NCBI RefSeq assembly: GCF_000152705.1
Contig: NZ_CH672413.1
Location: 2,455,978-2,519,977 of the forward strand
DNA: 64,000 nt
Direction: 5' to 3'
Source of the DNA: Janibacter sp. HTCC2649
Lineage (GTDB): Bacteria; Actinomycetota; Actinomycetes; Actinomycetales; Dermatophilaceae
In this document: positions 25,198-34,652 of the stretch, one piece after another
Numbering within the stretch: position 1 is the stretch's first letter
Layout: each line of letters opens with the position of its first letter
Program-made: the position numbers and the translations under genes
The notes under the pieces: model-generated
The model's input: the letters and a program-made list of their open reading frames with translations, nothing else
Told to the model about the DNA's origin: nothing
The model's database searches: none

Positions 25198-28100
25198 TCA
25201 CGGCGTCACGCTCTGCACCACCACGTCGCCGAACCCGACGAGGACGTTGGTGTTGGTGCGGACCTGCACCGACCCGAGCAGGAACCGGCCAGCCGCGGGA
25301 GCGGAGTTGGCCGTGATCGTTCCTGGCACGGTCCACGACGAGCCAGCGGGCCGAAGCGCGTTGGCATCGGTCACCGAGACTGCGCCGAAGACCGGGTTGG
25401 CGAAGACGTCCTCATACTTGAACGTCGTCGTCCCCGCCGGCACGGCATAGCCGTCGACGAGTGCCACCCACGTGCCAGCAGCCGGATTGGCGATCGTCAC
25501 CGACTCCTCGCTGTCGCCGTCTGCCGACTGCCCCGCGAGGACACAGGACCCCGTGGTGCAGTTGTAGACGAACAGGTCGAGGTCGGCTGCCAGGTCCGAC
25601 GTGGACCCGATGGTGGCCCGCAGCGACGTGCTGCCCGGCGTGACGTTGATCAGGATCTGCTTCTGAGCAGAATTGGCGATGGATTCGACAGTGCGCTTCG
25701 CACTGCCCAGTGAGGTGCCGACCATCCGCCCGGTGAACTCCCCGAACAGGTTGGTCGCCGTGTAGCTGCGAGCAACCGGGACACCGATCGATGCCGAGGC
25801 AATCGTGTCGGGGTTCGGCGTGACCGTGGCCCCGAGGATCGCCGCGGTCAACGTGTAGGGCACCGGGTCCGCGTCAGACGTGCGACGCACCTCGACGACG
25901 ATCTCCCACACCCCGGGGAAGGGGTTGGAGGTCGTGCGACTCGTTGCGGCCGCGACCGTGCAGTTCTCAGAGCAACCCGGAACGGGCGGGTTGTAGCTGT
26001 TCGGGGTCGAGTTGTTCTCGAGGCCGACACCGTAGGGGTGGAACCGGAGGAACCGGATCTGCCCAGCGCCCGGGGCGGCACCGCCGCCCGCGAGGTCGAT
26101 CTTGAGAGCCGGAGCACCAACGGGCACGTTGACGAAGTAGCTCACCGACGTGTCTCGTCCGAGGGTCCCGGACTTCGTGACGGTGTAACTGTTGGCGGCG
26201 GTGAACTGGTCCGCAGCCACGACCGTGTTGAGGGTCTGCTTCTCGACGCCCGCACTCGTGGGGTCGTCCAGGTTGAGGATGGCCGAGTGGATTCCGGAGG
26301 TCGTCGGGTGGATGGTGACCGGGAGCTGCACGGCAACGCCCAGCGGGAGGCTGATCGAGCCCGCAGACGAGAAGGTTCCGTCATTGCCGACCCAGTTGAC
26401 GGCATACGCCTTCGTTCCGCCGCCTCCGTTCGTGCGCGTGAACGTGTACGAACGGACGTAGGAGTCTCCGGCCTTCACGCCCTCACGGTCGTAGATGCCC
26501 TGACCCCGGCCGGGAGTGGCGAGGAATCCCGAGAGGACCGTGTTGACCGGCACCGACGAGCTGATCGTCACCGTCTTGGCGTTGGTCTTCAGCAGGTTCC
26601 AGGCGTCGCCGACCGCCATGAGGCCGTTGCCCTGCTCGTAGGATCCGTAGCCCGCGATCTGGTGGGCACTGGAGGTGATCGCTTTGCGCAGCTGGTCCGG
26701 CTGGGACTGCACACCGGTCTGCTTGGCCGCGGAGACGAGCAACGCCGCAGCGCCGGCCGCCTGCGGTGAAGCCATCGAGGTGCCGTTGAACATCGCGTAG
26801 CCGACGGGGCAGGCGTAGGGAAGGCACTGGCCGGCCGGGTTCTGCCACGTCGGGATGGTCGAGACAGCCGATCCGGGCGCGATGATCTCCGGCTTGAACC
26901 CGCCGTCCTCGCGAGGTCCGCGGGACGAGAACGGGTGCATGTTGTCGGCGGCGGAGACCTCCGACCCGTAGTTGCTGAGCCACGTGTCCTTGCTGATGTA
27001 GGACCCGATGCTCAGGACCTTGGAGGCGACGGACGGGTCACCGATCGTGTTCAGGCCGGCACCGCTGTTGCCCGCCGAGATGAAGATCTGGACATTGCTC
27101 TGGGTGATGAGCTTGTCGTAGAGGGCTGCCCGGGCGTTGTTGCCGTCGTTGAGGGCCGGGAGTCCGCCGATCGACATGTTGATGACATCGACGTTGGCCG
27201 TCTTGGCGGCGTAGATCATGCCCTCGAGGAGCGCGTGGTTGGTGCAACCGACGACGAACATGCACACCCGGACCGACACGAGCTTCGCGCCAGGGGCGGC
27301 GCCGGTCATCGCGCCACCGAACATGCCGTTGGCCGCCGTGATGCCGGCGACGTGGGACCCGTGGGCGGCCGAGACGATGCCGATGTTGACGACCTTGTTC
27401 TTGCCATCCGTCTGGACGACGAACGGCATCTGCTCGACGATGGCCGTCGCGGGGTTGTCGGTGCCGAAGGTGCCGACGTCCTTGGCCACCTTGTAGTCGC
27501 GCATCGCGGACTGGTCGGCGAAGGAGCCGTCCTGGTCGGTGTCGACCCAGACCGTGCCGGCCTTGGCGTCCCACAGCACTGCGAAGAGTCCCGAGGAACC
27601 GGCCGGGTTGCCGTCGCGGTTGACGTCGCTCCCGACCTCTCCGCCGAGGCGCCCGTCACGCTCGTTGAACACCCCGAACCGGTAGGAGCCCGCGGCAGGC
27701 GCGGTGTAGGTCGATCCGTTCACGGTGAAGCTGGAGCCGGAGACCAGCGTGGACATGTCGAGCCACGTGGGGTCGTCGTCGTTGTTCACACCGTTGGTGA
27801 AGGTCGGATCGGTCGCCGTGACCCAGTCGATGACCTTGCGCTCGCCGGTGGTCGTGGTCTGCAACGCCGGGTGCGCGAGGTCGATCCCGGAGTCGATGAT
27901 GCCGATGGTGGTGCCGCGCCCGTCCCACGTGGGGTGGGCGGCCCTGAACTGCGCCGCACCCGTGTCGCCGATCGGCATGTAGGGGTTGACCGCAGGTGTG
28001 GCCGCAGTGGGCGGGGCCTGGGGCAGGGGTCCTTGCTGTCCCGTGGTGGCAGGATCGCCGAGCGGGACGATCTCGTCGACATCGACCGCCTCGACCCCAC

Positions 28101-28434
28101 TCACCGAGGTGACCTGGTTGGCCTTGCTCGTCGCGATGGTCACCCGCAGGTAGCCCAGGGCGTCGTCGCGATAGCCGACCTTGCCGCCGAGGGACGCGAG
28201 GCCCGCTGCCGCCTTGGACGTGGACGTCGGAGTGGTGGACACGATGAGAGTGACGGTCTTGTCTCCGTGAGCCGTCGCTGAGGCGAGCAGCTCCCGGTCA
28301 TGTTTGCCCAGACCGTTGTCGGCCTTGGGTCCTGTCGAGGGGGCGGCCACCGCCCCCGTCGCGAGGGAAGCCACCACCAGGGCGGCAATTCCAGCGGAAG
28401 CCACGAGCCGTGGCACAAACCGTGCGTCGAACAA
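25198..28434 (-). CDS. Large secreted S8 subtilisin-like protease
   Basis: About 1078 residues from a TTG start at 28434, chosen because a perfect AGGAGG lies seven bases upstream; no ATG or GTG in frame fits. Signal peptide (about 1-31), an I9-like prodomain, then the subtilisin domain with D181 (GIIDSGIDLAHP), H358 (AAHGSHVAGI) and S553 (FNGTSMASP). The long stretch of about 175 residues between D and H is as in tripeptidyl-peptidase II/C5a-type subtilases. The last 500 residues hold beta-rich domains, one PPC-like (DLDLFVYN). Exported protein degradation. The octamer at 26400 is the only copy inside. Confidence 0.93.
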   Translation of the reverse strand: MFDARFVPRLVASAGIAALVVASLATGAVAAPSTGPKADNGLGKHDRELLASATAHGDKTVTLIVSTTPTSTSKAAAGLASLGGKVGYRDDALGYLRVTIATSKANQVTSVSGVEAVDVDEIVPLGDPATTGQQGPLPQAPPTAATPAVNPYMPIGDTGAAQFRAAHPTWDGRGTTIGIIDSGIDLAHPALQTTTTGERKVIDWVTATDPTFTNGVNNDDDPTWLDMSTLVSGSSFTVNGSTYTAPAAGSYRFGVFNERDGRLGGEVGSDVNRDGNPAGSSGLFAVLWDAKAGTVWVDTDQDGSFADQSAMRDYKVAKDVGTFGTDNPATAIVEQMPFVVQTDGKNKVVNIGIVSAAHGSHVAGITAANGMFGGAMTGAAPGAKLVSVRVCMFVVGCTNHALLEGMIYAAKTANVDVINMSIGGLPALNDGNNARAALYDKLITQSNVQIFISAGNSGAGLNTIGDPSVASKVLSIGSYISKDTWLSNYGSEVSAADNMHPFSSRGPREDGGFKPEIIAPGSAVSTIPTWQNPAGQCLPYACPVGYAMFNGTSMASPQAAGAAALLVSAAKQTGVQSQPDQLRKAITSSAHQIAGYGSYEQGNGLMAVGDAWNLLKTNAKTVTISSSVPVNTVLSGFLATPGRGQGIYDREGVKAGDSYVRSYTFTRTNGGGGTKAYAVNWVGNDGTFSSAGSISLPLGVAVQLPVTIHPTTSGIHSAILNLDDPTSAGVEKQTLNTVVAADQFTAANSYTVTKSGTLGRDTSVSYFVNVPVGAPALKIDLAGGGAAPGAGQIRFLRFHPYGVGLENNSTPNSYNPPVPGCSENCTVAAATSRTTSNPFPGVWEIVVEVRRTSDADPVPYTLTAAILGATVTPNPDTIASASIGVPVARSYTATNLFGEFTGRMVGTSLGSAKRTVESIANSAQKQILINVTPGSTSLRATIGSTSDLAADLDLFVYNCTTGSCVLAGQSADGDSEESVTIANPAAGTWVALVDGYAVPAGTTTFKYEDVFANPVFGAVSVTDANALRPAGSSWTVPGTITANSAPAAGRFLLGSVQVRTNTNVLVGFGDVVVQSVTP

Positions 28435-28568
28435 TGCACAACCTCCTGAGCCCGGAGAGCCCCGGACCGGCCACATGGCCGCACTCCGCTCGCGACTCTT
28501 CCACTCGGCGGCTTTACGCGACGCGGATTGGCTGATCTGCTCGGGCGAGTATCGGCGGACACGACAAA

Positions 28569-28638
28569 GGCAGGAAGACGCATCTTCCTGCCACTACCAA
28601 GATATAGCGCACAGGGGGTCTTGCCGCAAGGCCCCCTG
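28569..28638. promoter_or_regulatory. Two tandem hairpins in a divergent intergenic region
   Basis: Hairpin 1: arms 28569-28578 and 28583-28592, ten perfect pairs with loop CGCA. Hairpin 2: CAGGGGG (28612-28618) with CCCCCTG (28632-28638) plus an inner CTTG/CAAG stem. They lie between the divergent subtilase and FAD-monooxygenase genes, where no terminator is expected. Possibly operators, a small RNA or an attenuator; unresolved. Confidence 0.45.
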
Positions 28639-28710
28639 CCTGGCTCATCATGGTCGCCGTGCCCGCGAAAGTCGTTGGCGCACAACCACTTCGTGGAATG
28701 AAGGAGATGC

Positions 28711-30156
28711 ATGAACGACGTCATTGTGGTGGGGGCCGGGCCGACCGGTGTGATGCTGGCGAACGAGCTGAAGCTGCACGGCATCTCGGTGGCGATCGTC
28801 GACAGGGACCCCGAGCCGAGTCCGATGGTCCGGTCGATGGGCCTGCATGCCCGCAGCATCGAGATCATGGAGATGCGCGGTCTGCTTGATCGCCTTCTGC
28901 CGCAGGGGACGAAGTACCCGACCGACGGGTTCTTCGCCGGCATCAGGACGAGCGAACCGGTCGAACTCGACACCACCCACCCCTACACGCTCGGCATCCC
29001 GCAGCCCCTCGTCGAAGCGGCGCTGCGCGAGCGCGCCACCGAGCTCGGCATCGAGATCCGCCGCGGCGTCGAGGCAGTGGGCGTGACCCAGGACGCCGAG
29101 GGAGTTGATGTCGAGCTCTCCGACGGGACGACCCTGCGCTCAGCGTGGGTGGTCGGGTGCGACGGTGGCAGGAGCATGGTGCGACGACTGCTCGACATCC
29201 CCTTCCCCGGGGAGTCCGCCAAGCGGCAGTGGATCCTCGGCGAGGCCGAGCTCACCGCCTCGCTCGACGAGATCGTGGCTGTCATGACCCGGGTCCGCGA
29301 GACCCATCGCGGCTTCGGCGCGGGACCGGTCGGCGACGGCGTCTATCGCATCGTCGTCCCCGCCGCGGAGGTCGCAGACGAAGGTGCCCCACCGCCCACG
29401 CTCGACGACCTGCGAACTCAGCTCACGGCATACGCCGGAACGGATTTTGGCGTCCACTCGCCGCGGTGGCTGTCGCGGTTCGGTGATGCGACGCGACTGG
29501 CCGAGCACTACCGCGTCGGGCGGGTACTCATCGCGGGCGACGCGGCCCACGTCCACCCGCCGCAGGGTGGCCAGGGGCTGAACCTCGGCCTGCAGGACGC
29601 GTTCAACCTCGGGTGGAAGCTCGCCGCCACGATCAACGGATGGGCGCCGGAGGGTCTGCTCGACACCTACGAGGCGGAGCGGCACCCAGTCGCCGAGGAG
29701 GTCCTCACCGTCACTCGAGCCCAGGCGGAGCTCCAGTCACCCGAGCCCGGACCGCAGGCCGTCAAGACGCTCTTCGCCGAAGTCATGGAGTTCCCGGGAG
29801 TGCACGCGCACCTGCTCGGGAAGGTCACGTCCCTGGGGATCCGGTATGCCGTGAGCGACGCCTCTGACCTGTTGGGTCGCCGTCAGCGGGACGTCACCTT
29901 TGGGGGCGGTGGGTCCCTGTATCCGTTGCTGCACAGCGGTCGTGGCGTTCTGGTCGACCAGACCGGCGAGTTGTCCGTCGAGGGGTGGGCCGACCGGGTG
30001 GACGTCATCACCGAGCAGAGCGATGAGCTGCCTGCGCCAGCTGTGTTGTTGCGCCCGGATGGTCACATCGTGTGGATGGGCGAGGACGCGACGGGGCTGA
30101 GCGAGGCGTTCGAGCGCTGGTTCGGCGCGTCATCGGTAGCTCGCGAGGTCCAGTGA
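28711..30156 (+). CDS. FAD-dependent aromatic monooxygenase (PheA/TfdB/Rox-like)
   Basis: 481 residues, preceded by AAGGAG. The Rossmann dinucleotide motif is VGAGPTG (7-13), the second FAD motif VVGCDGGRSMVRR lies near 148-160 and the third, LIAGDAAHVHPPQGGQG, near 271-287. This is the single-component class A flavin monooxygenase set that uses NAD(P)H and O2 to hydroxylate aromatics. Rifampicin-inactivating Rox/Iri enzymes belong here, so drug modification is possible but unproven. The 3' end overlaps the convergent CDF gene by 27 bases. Confidence 0.9.
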   Translation: MNDVIVVGAGPTGVMLANELKLHGISVAIVDRDPEPSPMVRSMGLHARSIEIMEMRGLLDRLLPQGTKYPTDGFFAGIRTSEPVELDTTHPYTLGIPQPLVEAALRERATELGIEIRRGVEAVGVTQDAEGVDVELSDGTTLRSAWVVGCDGGRSMVRRLLDIPFPGESAKRQWILGEAELTASLDEIVAVMTRVRETHRGFGAGPVGDGVYRIVVPAAEVADEGAPPPTLDDLRTQLTAYAGTDFGVHSPRWLSRFGDATRLAEHYRVGRVLIAGDAAHVHPPQGGQGLNLGLQDAFNLGWKLAATINGWAPEGLLDTYEAERHPVAEEVLTVTRAQAELQSPEPGPQAVKTLFAEVMEFPGVHAHLLGKVTSLGIRYAVSDASDLLGRRQRDVTFGGGGSLYPLLHSGRGVLVDQTGELSVEGWADRVDVITEQSDELPAPAVLLRPDGHIVWMGEDATGLSEAFERWFGASSVAREVQ

Positions 30157-31098
30157 GGGGGATTCTGGCCGGGACAGGGTGATGACAGCGTCCTCGATCA
30201 TGTCCTGACGCTTGATCGCGTCGGAGACCTCGTGCAGCTGCTCGGCCACCCTGGTCTCCACGTCGTCACCGACGAGGTCCACTGCCGCGACCACGAGGAT
30301 GCGAGCGGCTCCGACGAACTCGAGGTGCATGAAGGTGACCCGCTCGACAGCCGGGTGCTCCAGCAGCCCTTCGAGGGCCTTGCGTCGCAGCTCCAGCGAG
30401 GCTGCCTGCCCCACGAGGAAGTCACGGTTGCGACCGATGAGGAAGACGGCAACCACACCGAGCAGGAGGCCGACGGCGACGGATCCGACTGCGTCCCAGC
30501 GGGCGTCGCCGGTAGCCTGGTGCAGTCCGATGCCCGCACCCGCGATGACGAGACCGATGAGGGCGGCGGCGTCCTCGAGGAAGACGGCCCGGAGGGTCGG
30601 GTTGGAGGTGCGCAGGATGAAGGGCAGGACGGTGAGCCCGATGCGGCGGGCCGCAACGCGCGTCTGCCGGCGCGCCTGGAGGAACGACACACCTTCGAGG
30701 ACGAACGCCAGGGCGAGAACGGCATACGCCCATCTGTAGTCCACCTCGGCTTCGCCTTCGGCGGCGTTCCAGCTCTGTATGCCGTGCCAGATGGAGACGA
30801 CCGCACCGGCCGTGAAGAGGCCGAAGGCGGCGAACATCGACCAGACGTAGGCCTCGCGGCCGTAGCCGTAGGGATGGGCCTCGTCGCGCGGACGCCCGGC
30901 CCGGCGCTCGGCGACGACGAGGAAGACCTCGTTGCCGGCGTCGGCCCACGAGTGCGCCGCCTCGGCGACCATCGACGCGGAGCCGGTGATGACGGCGACG
31001 ACGGACTTGGCCACGGCGATGAGGACGTTGGCGCACAGGGCCACGAGCACGGTGACGAGGCTCTCGCCGCCGGTGGGTTTGGTACTCGGTTCGGTCAC
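30130..31098 (-). CDS. Cation diffusion facilitator (CDF) metal transporter
   Basis: 322 residues. Six predicted membrane helices and the CDF transport site HSWAD (H49, D53) followed by a conserved DEAHPYGYGR loop. This family exports Zn(II), Co(II), Fe(II) or Mn(II) in exchange for protons. The soluble C-terminal domain (about 225-310) is shaped like a CDF dimerisation domain (VERVTFMHLEFVGAARILV). Substrate unclear. Its last 27 bases overlap the FAD-monooxygenase gene. Confidence 0.9.
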   Translation of the reverse strand: MTEPSTKPTGGESLVTVLVALCANVLIAVAKSVVAVITGSASMVAEAAHSWADAGNEVFLVVAERRAGRPRDEAHPYGYGREAYVWSMFAAFGLFTAGAVVSIWHGIQSWNAAEGEAEVDYRWAYAVLALAFVLEGVSFLQARRQTRVAARRIGLTVLPFILRTSNPTLRAVFLEDAAALIGLVIAGAGIGLHQATGDARWDAVGSVAVGLLLGVVAVFLIGRNRDFLVGQAASLELRRKALEGLLEHPAVERVTFMHLEFVGAARILVVAAVDLVGDDVETRVAEQLHEVSDAIKRQDMIEDAVITLSRPESPSLDLASYR

Positions 31099-31143
31099 GC
31101 GTTCACTCTGGCACGCAGGCGCGGCGCTGTTGACCTCCTCGGC

Positions 31144-31527
31144 CTACATCCCGACCTTCTGGTGCACGGGCTCGATGAGCGCCACGACGCGCTCTTGCTC
31201 GCGTGAGTAGGGGCCGCCGATGTAGGGCAGCGCCACCTGATCGACGATCTCCCAGGCCGCGTCGCCGTCGAGCCATCGGGTCACGGTGCCGCGGATGACG
31301 GTGGGCTCGAAGGGGTTCTCGGGCGACGTGAGCGACAGGGCGACGCGCGGGTCGAGGCGCAGGTTGCGGGCCTTGCGGGAGTCGGGACCGGTGAAGATCG
31401 CGACTTGGTCGCCGTGGGTTCCGACGAAGACGGGGACGGTGTGGGGGCTGCCGTCGGGAAGGACCGTGGCGAGGTGGGCGAGAGCCGTGGTCTCGAGGAC
31501 GCGGCGGACATCGGGGTGAAGCATCAT
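31144..31527 (-). CDS. PPOX-class (F420-type) flavin/deazaflavin-binding protein
   Basis: 127 residues from the ATG at 31527, which AGGAG (31534-31538) precedes by six bases; an in-frame TTG directly abutting it is too close. The split beta-barrel is recognised from LAHLATVLPDGSPHTVPVF and SRKARNLRLDPRVALSL, as in F420-dependent pyridoxamine oxidase-like reductases. Actinobacteria use F420 for many redox reactions; the substrate is unknown. Confidence 0.9.
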   Translation of the reverse strand: MMLHPDVRRVLETTALAHLATVLPDGSPHTVPVFVGTHGDQVAIFTGPDSRKARNLRLDPRVALSLTSPENPFEPTVIRGTVTRWLDGDAAWEIVDQVALPYIGGPYSREQERVVALIEPVHQKVGM

Positions 31528-31568
31528 CGTCAACTCCTGTGGTGGTGGGTGCTGGGGTGGTGGGTGGT

Positions 31569-32162
31569 TCAGTTCTCGACGGCGTAGTGCAGGTGGGTGA
31601 CGCCCGGCGCGGGCACGGCTTCGATCAGACGGAGGCGGATGTGGTGCGGGAGCTCCTGGAAGTAGGGCCGTCCGGCGCCGAGCAGGACCGGCACCTGGTG
31701 CAGGACGAGTTCGTCGACCAGTCCGGCCGCGAGGGCGGTCGTGACGACGCCGCCACCCATGAGGGCCACGCCCTTGTCGCCTGCCACCTTCTTGGCGGCG
31801 GCGACGGCGTCCTCGATGCCGGTGGTGATGACTGTCTGGGCTGACGACGCCTCCGGGATGGGCCGGTGGCTGACGACGACGAGCGGCGCCGTCGGGTGCG
31901 GACCGCCGCCACCGAAGCGTTCTGAGTCCTCGTAGGTCTTGCGTCCGGCGAGGCTCGCGCCGACCCGGCTGGCCAGGGAGTCGAAGATGCGAGCGCTGGC
32001 CGCGCTGAGGTGGAAGAAGTCGAACTCCTGGCTGCGGACGTCGCCGCTGGTGTACCAGTCGAAAAGAGTGCCCCCGTCGCCGAGACCATGACCGGGCCCG
32101 GGTTCGCGCCCGGTGATGAAGCCATCGACGGAGACGGACAGTGCGCTGAGGACCTTGCTCAT
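31569..32162 (-). CDS. Dihydrofolate reductase/RibD C-terminal-like protein
   Basis: 197 residues from the ATG at 32162 (good AAGGAA site). VLSALSVSVDGFITGREPGP is the RibD/DHFR-like first strand, followed by the NADPH-binding region GASLAGRKTYED and ALMGGGVVTTALAAG. This family reduces unknown ketones or pterin-like substrates. It is divergent from the HxlR regulator across a region with a palindrome, so regulation by that protein is likely. Confidence 0.88.
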   Translation of the reverse strand: MSKVLSALSVSVDGFITGREPGPGHGLGDGGTLFDWYTSGDVRSQEFDFFHLSAASARIFDSLASRVGASLAGRKTYEDSERFGGGGPHPTAPLVVVSHRPIPEASSAQTVITTGIEDAVAAAKKVAGDKGVALMGGGVVTTALAAGLVDELVLHQVPVLLGAGRPYFQELPHHIRLRLIEAVPAPGVTHLHYAVEN

Positions 32163-32215
32163 GTCGGTATTCCTTCTTTGGGTTCCTTCAAGAGACTCCA
32201 TCACCGTAGCAGGCA

Positions 32216-32234
32216 GGGTTCCCTCAGGGAACCC
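32216..32234. promoter_or_regulatory. Palindromic operator candidate for HxlR-type regulator
   Basis: A 9-bp perfect dyad, GGGTTCCCT C AGGGAACCC, lies 20 bases ahead of the HxlR start in a 91-base divergent gap. A half-site GGGTTCCTTCAAG occurs at about 32180. HxlR dimers bind such inverted repeats and often autoregulate; the site probably controls both this gene and the divergent reductase. Confidence 0.65.
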
Positions 32235-32253
32235 CAAGTGCTAGATTCCTTTC

Positions 32254-32730
32254 ATGCAGCGCACGAACTTCGGCGACATGGCGTGCTCGATCGCCCGGAC
32301 CCTCGACGTCATCGGTGAGCCGTGGTCGCCGCTCGTCCTGCGCGACGTGTGGGTCGGCATCAACCGGTTCGACCAGATCCAAGCGGACCTCGGCATCTCC
32401 CGCAAGGTGCTGACCGAGCGCCTGAACCACCTGGTCGAGCACGGGATTCTCGAGCGGAGACAGTACGACCCTCGCCCGCGGCATGAATACGTCCTGACCG
32501 ACAAGGGGACCGAGCTGACCGACGTGCTCATGGTCATGGTCGGGTGGGGCGACAAGTGGCTCGCCGGCGACGCGGGTCCGCCGGTGCTCTATCGCCACCA
32601 AGCGTGTGGCCAGATCAGTCACGTGGACCTGCGATGCGCACACTGCGGCGAGCCGATGCACGCTGGCGACATCGACGTGCTTGAAGGCCCAGGCGCGGCA
32701 ACGACGAACTCCGGGAGCACTCATGCCTGA
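32254..32730 (+). CDS. HxlR-family winged-helix regulator
   Basis: 158 residues. MQRTNFGDMACSIARTLDVI contains the conserved N-terminal cysteine (C11), and the winged helix includes RFDQIQADLGISRKVLTERL and the wing DPRPRHEYVLTDKG. The C-terminal part adds a CGQISHVDLRCAHCGEP stretch with four cysteines that could form a zinc or redox site, seen in some members. Such proteins often sense electrophiles or oxidation. The end overlaps the phzF remnant by eight bases. Confidence 0.93.
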   Translation: MQRTNFGDMACSIARTLDVIGEPWSPLVLRDVWVGINRFDQIQADLGISRKVLTERLNHLVEHGILERRQYDPRPRHEYVLTDKGTELTDVLMVMVGWGDKWLAGDAGPPVLYRHQACGQISHVDLRCAHCGEPMHAGDIDVLEGPGAATTNSGSTHA

Positions 32731-33609
32731 ACCACGGACCGCCTCGTTCTCCATGGTCGACGTCTTCGCGTCTCGGCCCCTCACCGGCAACCCTGCTGCG
32801 GTCGTCCCGGACGCCGACGGGCTCTCGCTCGCACAGATGCAGGCCCTGGCCCGTGAGTTCAACCAGTCCGAGACGGTGTTCATCGTTGCTGCCGACGGTG
32901 ACCGCGCCGACTGGCAGTTCCGGTCCTTCACGCCGATCGGCGCCGAGGTTGGCGGGGCGGGCCACAACGCCCTCGCAGCCTGCTTGTGGCTCGTCGACCG
33001 TCGACTCCCCCGCGACCGGACCGAGTTCGTCGTCCAGATCGGCGCCGATCTCCTGCGCACGGGAGTCACGAGGCCTGCCGATGGGCCAGCGATCGTGTCG
33101 GTCCAGCAGTCACCCCCGGAGTTCGGAGCGGTTCTCACGGACCCCGACCTCCTGGCCGACGCCCTGGGCCTCACACCCGCCGACTTCACCGAGGACGACA
33201 TCCAGGTGATCTCGACCGGCGCGGGCCACCTCTTGGTGCCGCTCGTGGATCGAGGCGCTGTGGATCGGGCCCGACCCGACACCCGCCGACTGGCCGCCGT
33301 CCTCAAAACCGTTGCAGGAGAGGGCTGCTACCTCTACAGCCTCGATACGGTCGAAGGTGACAGTGCGGCATACGCCCGATTTTTCAATCCCAGATGGGGA
33401 TCACGGAAGATCCGGCGACCGGAACGGCAGCCGGTCCACTGGTCGCCAAGCTCGTGGCCGAGGGCCGCGTCACCCCCGGCGCCCTCGCCGTCGTGGAGCA
33501 GGGCCACTCTCTGGGCCGCCCCAGCCGGATCCTCATCACGGTGGACGGTGCGGATGTGCGGATCAGTGGGGCCGGGCTGATCGTCGCGGACGGAACGGTG
33601 CTCGTCTGA
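32723..33609 (+). pseudogene. PhzF-family protein, frameshifted
   Basis: Frame one (from ATG 32723) encodes a good PhzF N-terminus: MVDVFASRPLTGNPAAVV, the catalytic SET region FNQSETVFIVAA and PIGAEVGGAGHNALAA. It loses homology at codon 224 (33392). The C-terminus continues in another frame at 33394: MGITEDPATGTAAGPLVAK and GHSLGRPSRILITVDG, the matching PhzF end. One base appears to be missing near 33392-33394, giving a combined length near 295. PhzF isomerases/epimerases include many uncharacterised members. Could be a true pseudogene or a sequencing error. Confidence 0.82.
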
Positions 33610-33695
33610 CGGTGCACGCAGACGTGGCGGCAACTCGTCCTCATCTGACCGAAATTCGCTCGAAGGCTGACACCGCCCCGCCTACTGTTGAACGA

Positions 33696-34652
33696 GTGAC
33701 AACCCTCTCCGATGGCACCACACCTCCTCCTCTCGAGACCCCGGTCGAGCCCGCGCGCAGGAGCGGGGGATCGTTCGACTGGCGGGTCCTGGTCGCGATG
33801 GCCGTCACTCTCGTCCTGTGGGCCTCAGCGTTCGTGGCGATCCGCCATCTCGGCAAGGACGTACCCGCGGGAGCACTCTCGCTCGGACGGCTGCTCGTCG
33901 CGTCAATTGCGTTGTCGTTCTTGGTGTTCCGCCGCCGACCGACCTGGCCGAAGGGTCGTGACTGGTGGCTCCTCGTGCTCTGCGGAGTCGGGTGGTTCGG
34001 GATCTACAACCTCGCCCTCAACGAGGCAGAGCGCCGGATCGACGCCGGCACCGCCGCCCTCATCGTCCAGATCGGCCCGTTGATCGTGGCCCTCCTGGCG
34101 ACCGTGTTCCTCGGCGAACGCATGACGAAGTGGTTGCTCGCCGGCATGGTCGTCGGCTTTGCCGGGGTGGCGATCATCGCGCGCGGCTTCTCGGGCGAGG
34201 GTTCGGGCGACACCGTGGGTGTGTGGCTGACCGTGTTGGCAGCCGTCACGTATGCGATCGGCGTGCTCGCCCAAAAGCCACTGCTCGGGCGTATGCCGGG
34301 TCCTGAAGTCACGTGGATCGCATGCGTCATCGGGACGGTCGTCTGCCTGCCCTGGGCCGGCGACCTCGTCGACGTGGTCAAGGTCGCCGACGCCGGCACA
34401 CTGTGGTGGATCGCCTACCTCGGGATCTTCCCGACCGCGATTGCCTTCACGACGTGGGCCTACGTCCTGTCCCGCGGCGATGCCGGCAAGGTCACGCTGA
34501 CGACGTTCCTCGTGCCGTTCATTGCCACCCTCATCGCGTGGGCGCTGCTGTCCGAGGTCCCGCCCGCGCTCACGTTCGTCGGCGGCGGGCTCGCCATCGT
34601 CGGTGTCCTGCTGACGCGGGTCAGCCGAGCCGCTCGGCCAGCGCCACGATGA
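33696..34652 (+). CDS. EamA/DMT-family transporter
   Basis: 318 residues from the GTG at 33696. Ten predicted membrane helices in two EamA repeats (about 25-150 and 165-300), with signature regions WASAFVAIRHLGKDVP and PTAIAFTTWAYVLSRGDA. Such drug/metabolite transporters export amino acids, amines or small metabolites. Its last 32 bases overlap the convergent VOC gene. Confidence 0.88.
   Translation: MTTLSDGTTPPPLETPVEPARRSGGSFDWRVLVAMAVTLVLWASAFVAIRHLGKDVPAGALSLGRLLVASIALSFLVFRRRPTWPKGRDWWLLVLCGVGWFGIYNLALNEAERRIDAGTAALIVQIGPLIVALLATVFLGERMTKWLLAGMVVGFAGVAIIARGFSGEGSGDTVGVWLTVLAAVTYAIGVLAQKPLLGRMPGPEVTWIACVIGTVVCLPWAGDLVDVVKVADAGTLWWIAYLGIFPTAIAFTTWAYVLSRGDAGKVTLTTFLVPFIATLIAWALLSEVPPALTFVGGGLAIVGVLLTRVSRAARPAPR

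Noticed and set aside
28711-30156. FAD monooxygenase as part of a biosynthetic cluster
   Set aside because: Neighbours (subtilase, CDF transporter) are not biosynthetic; no synthases or tailoring partners occur.
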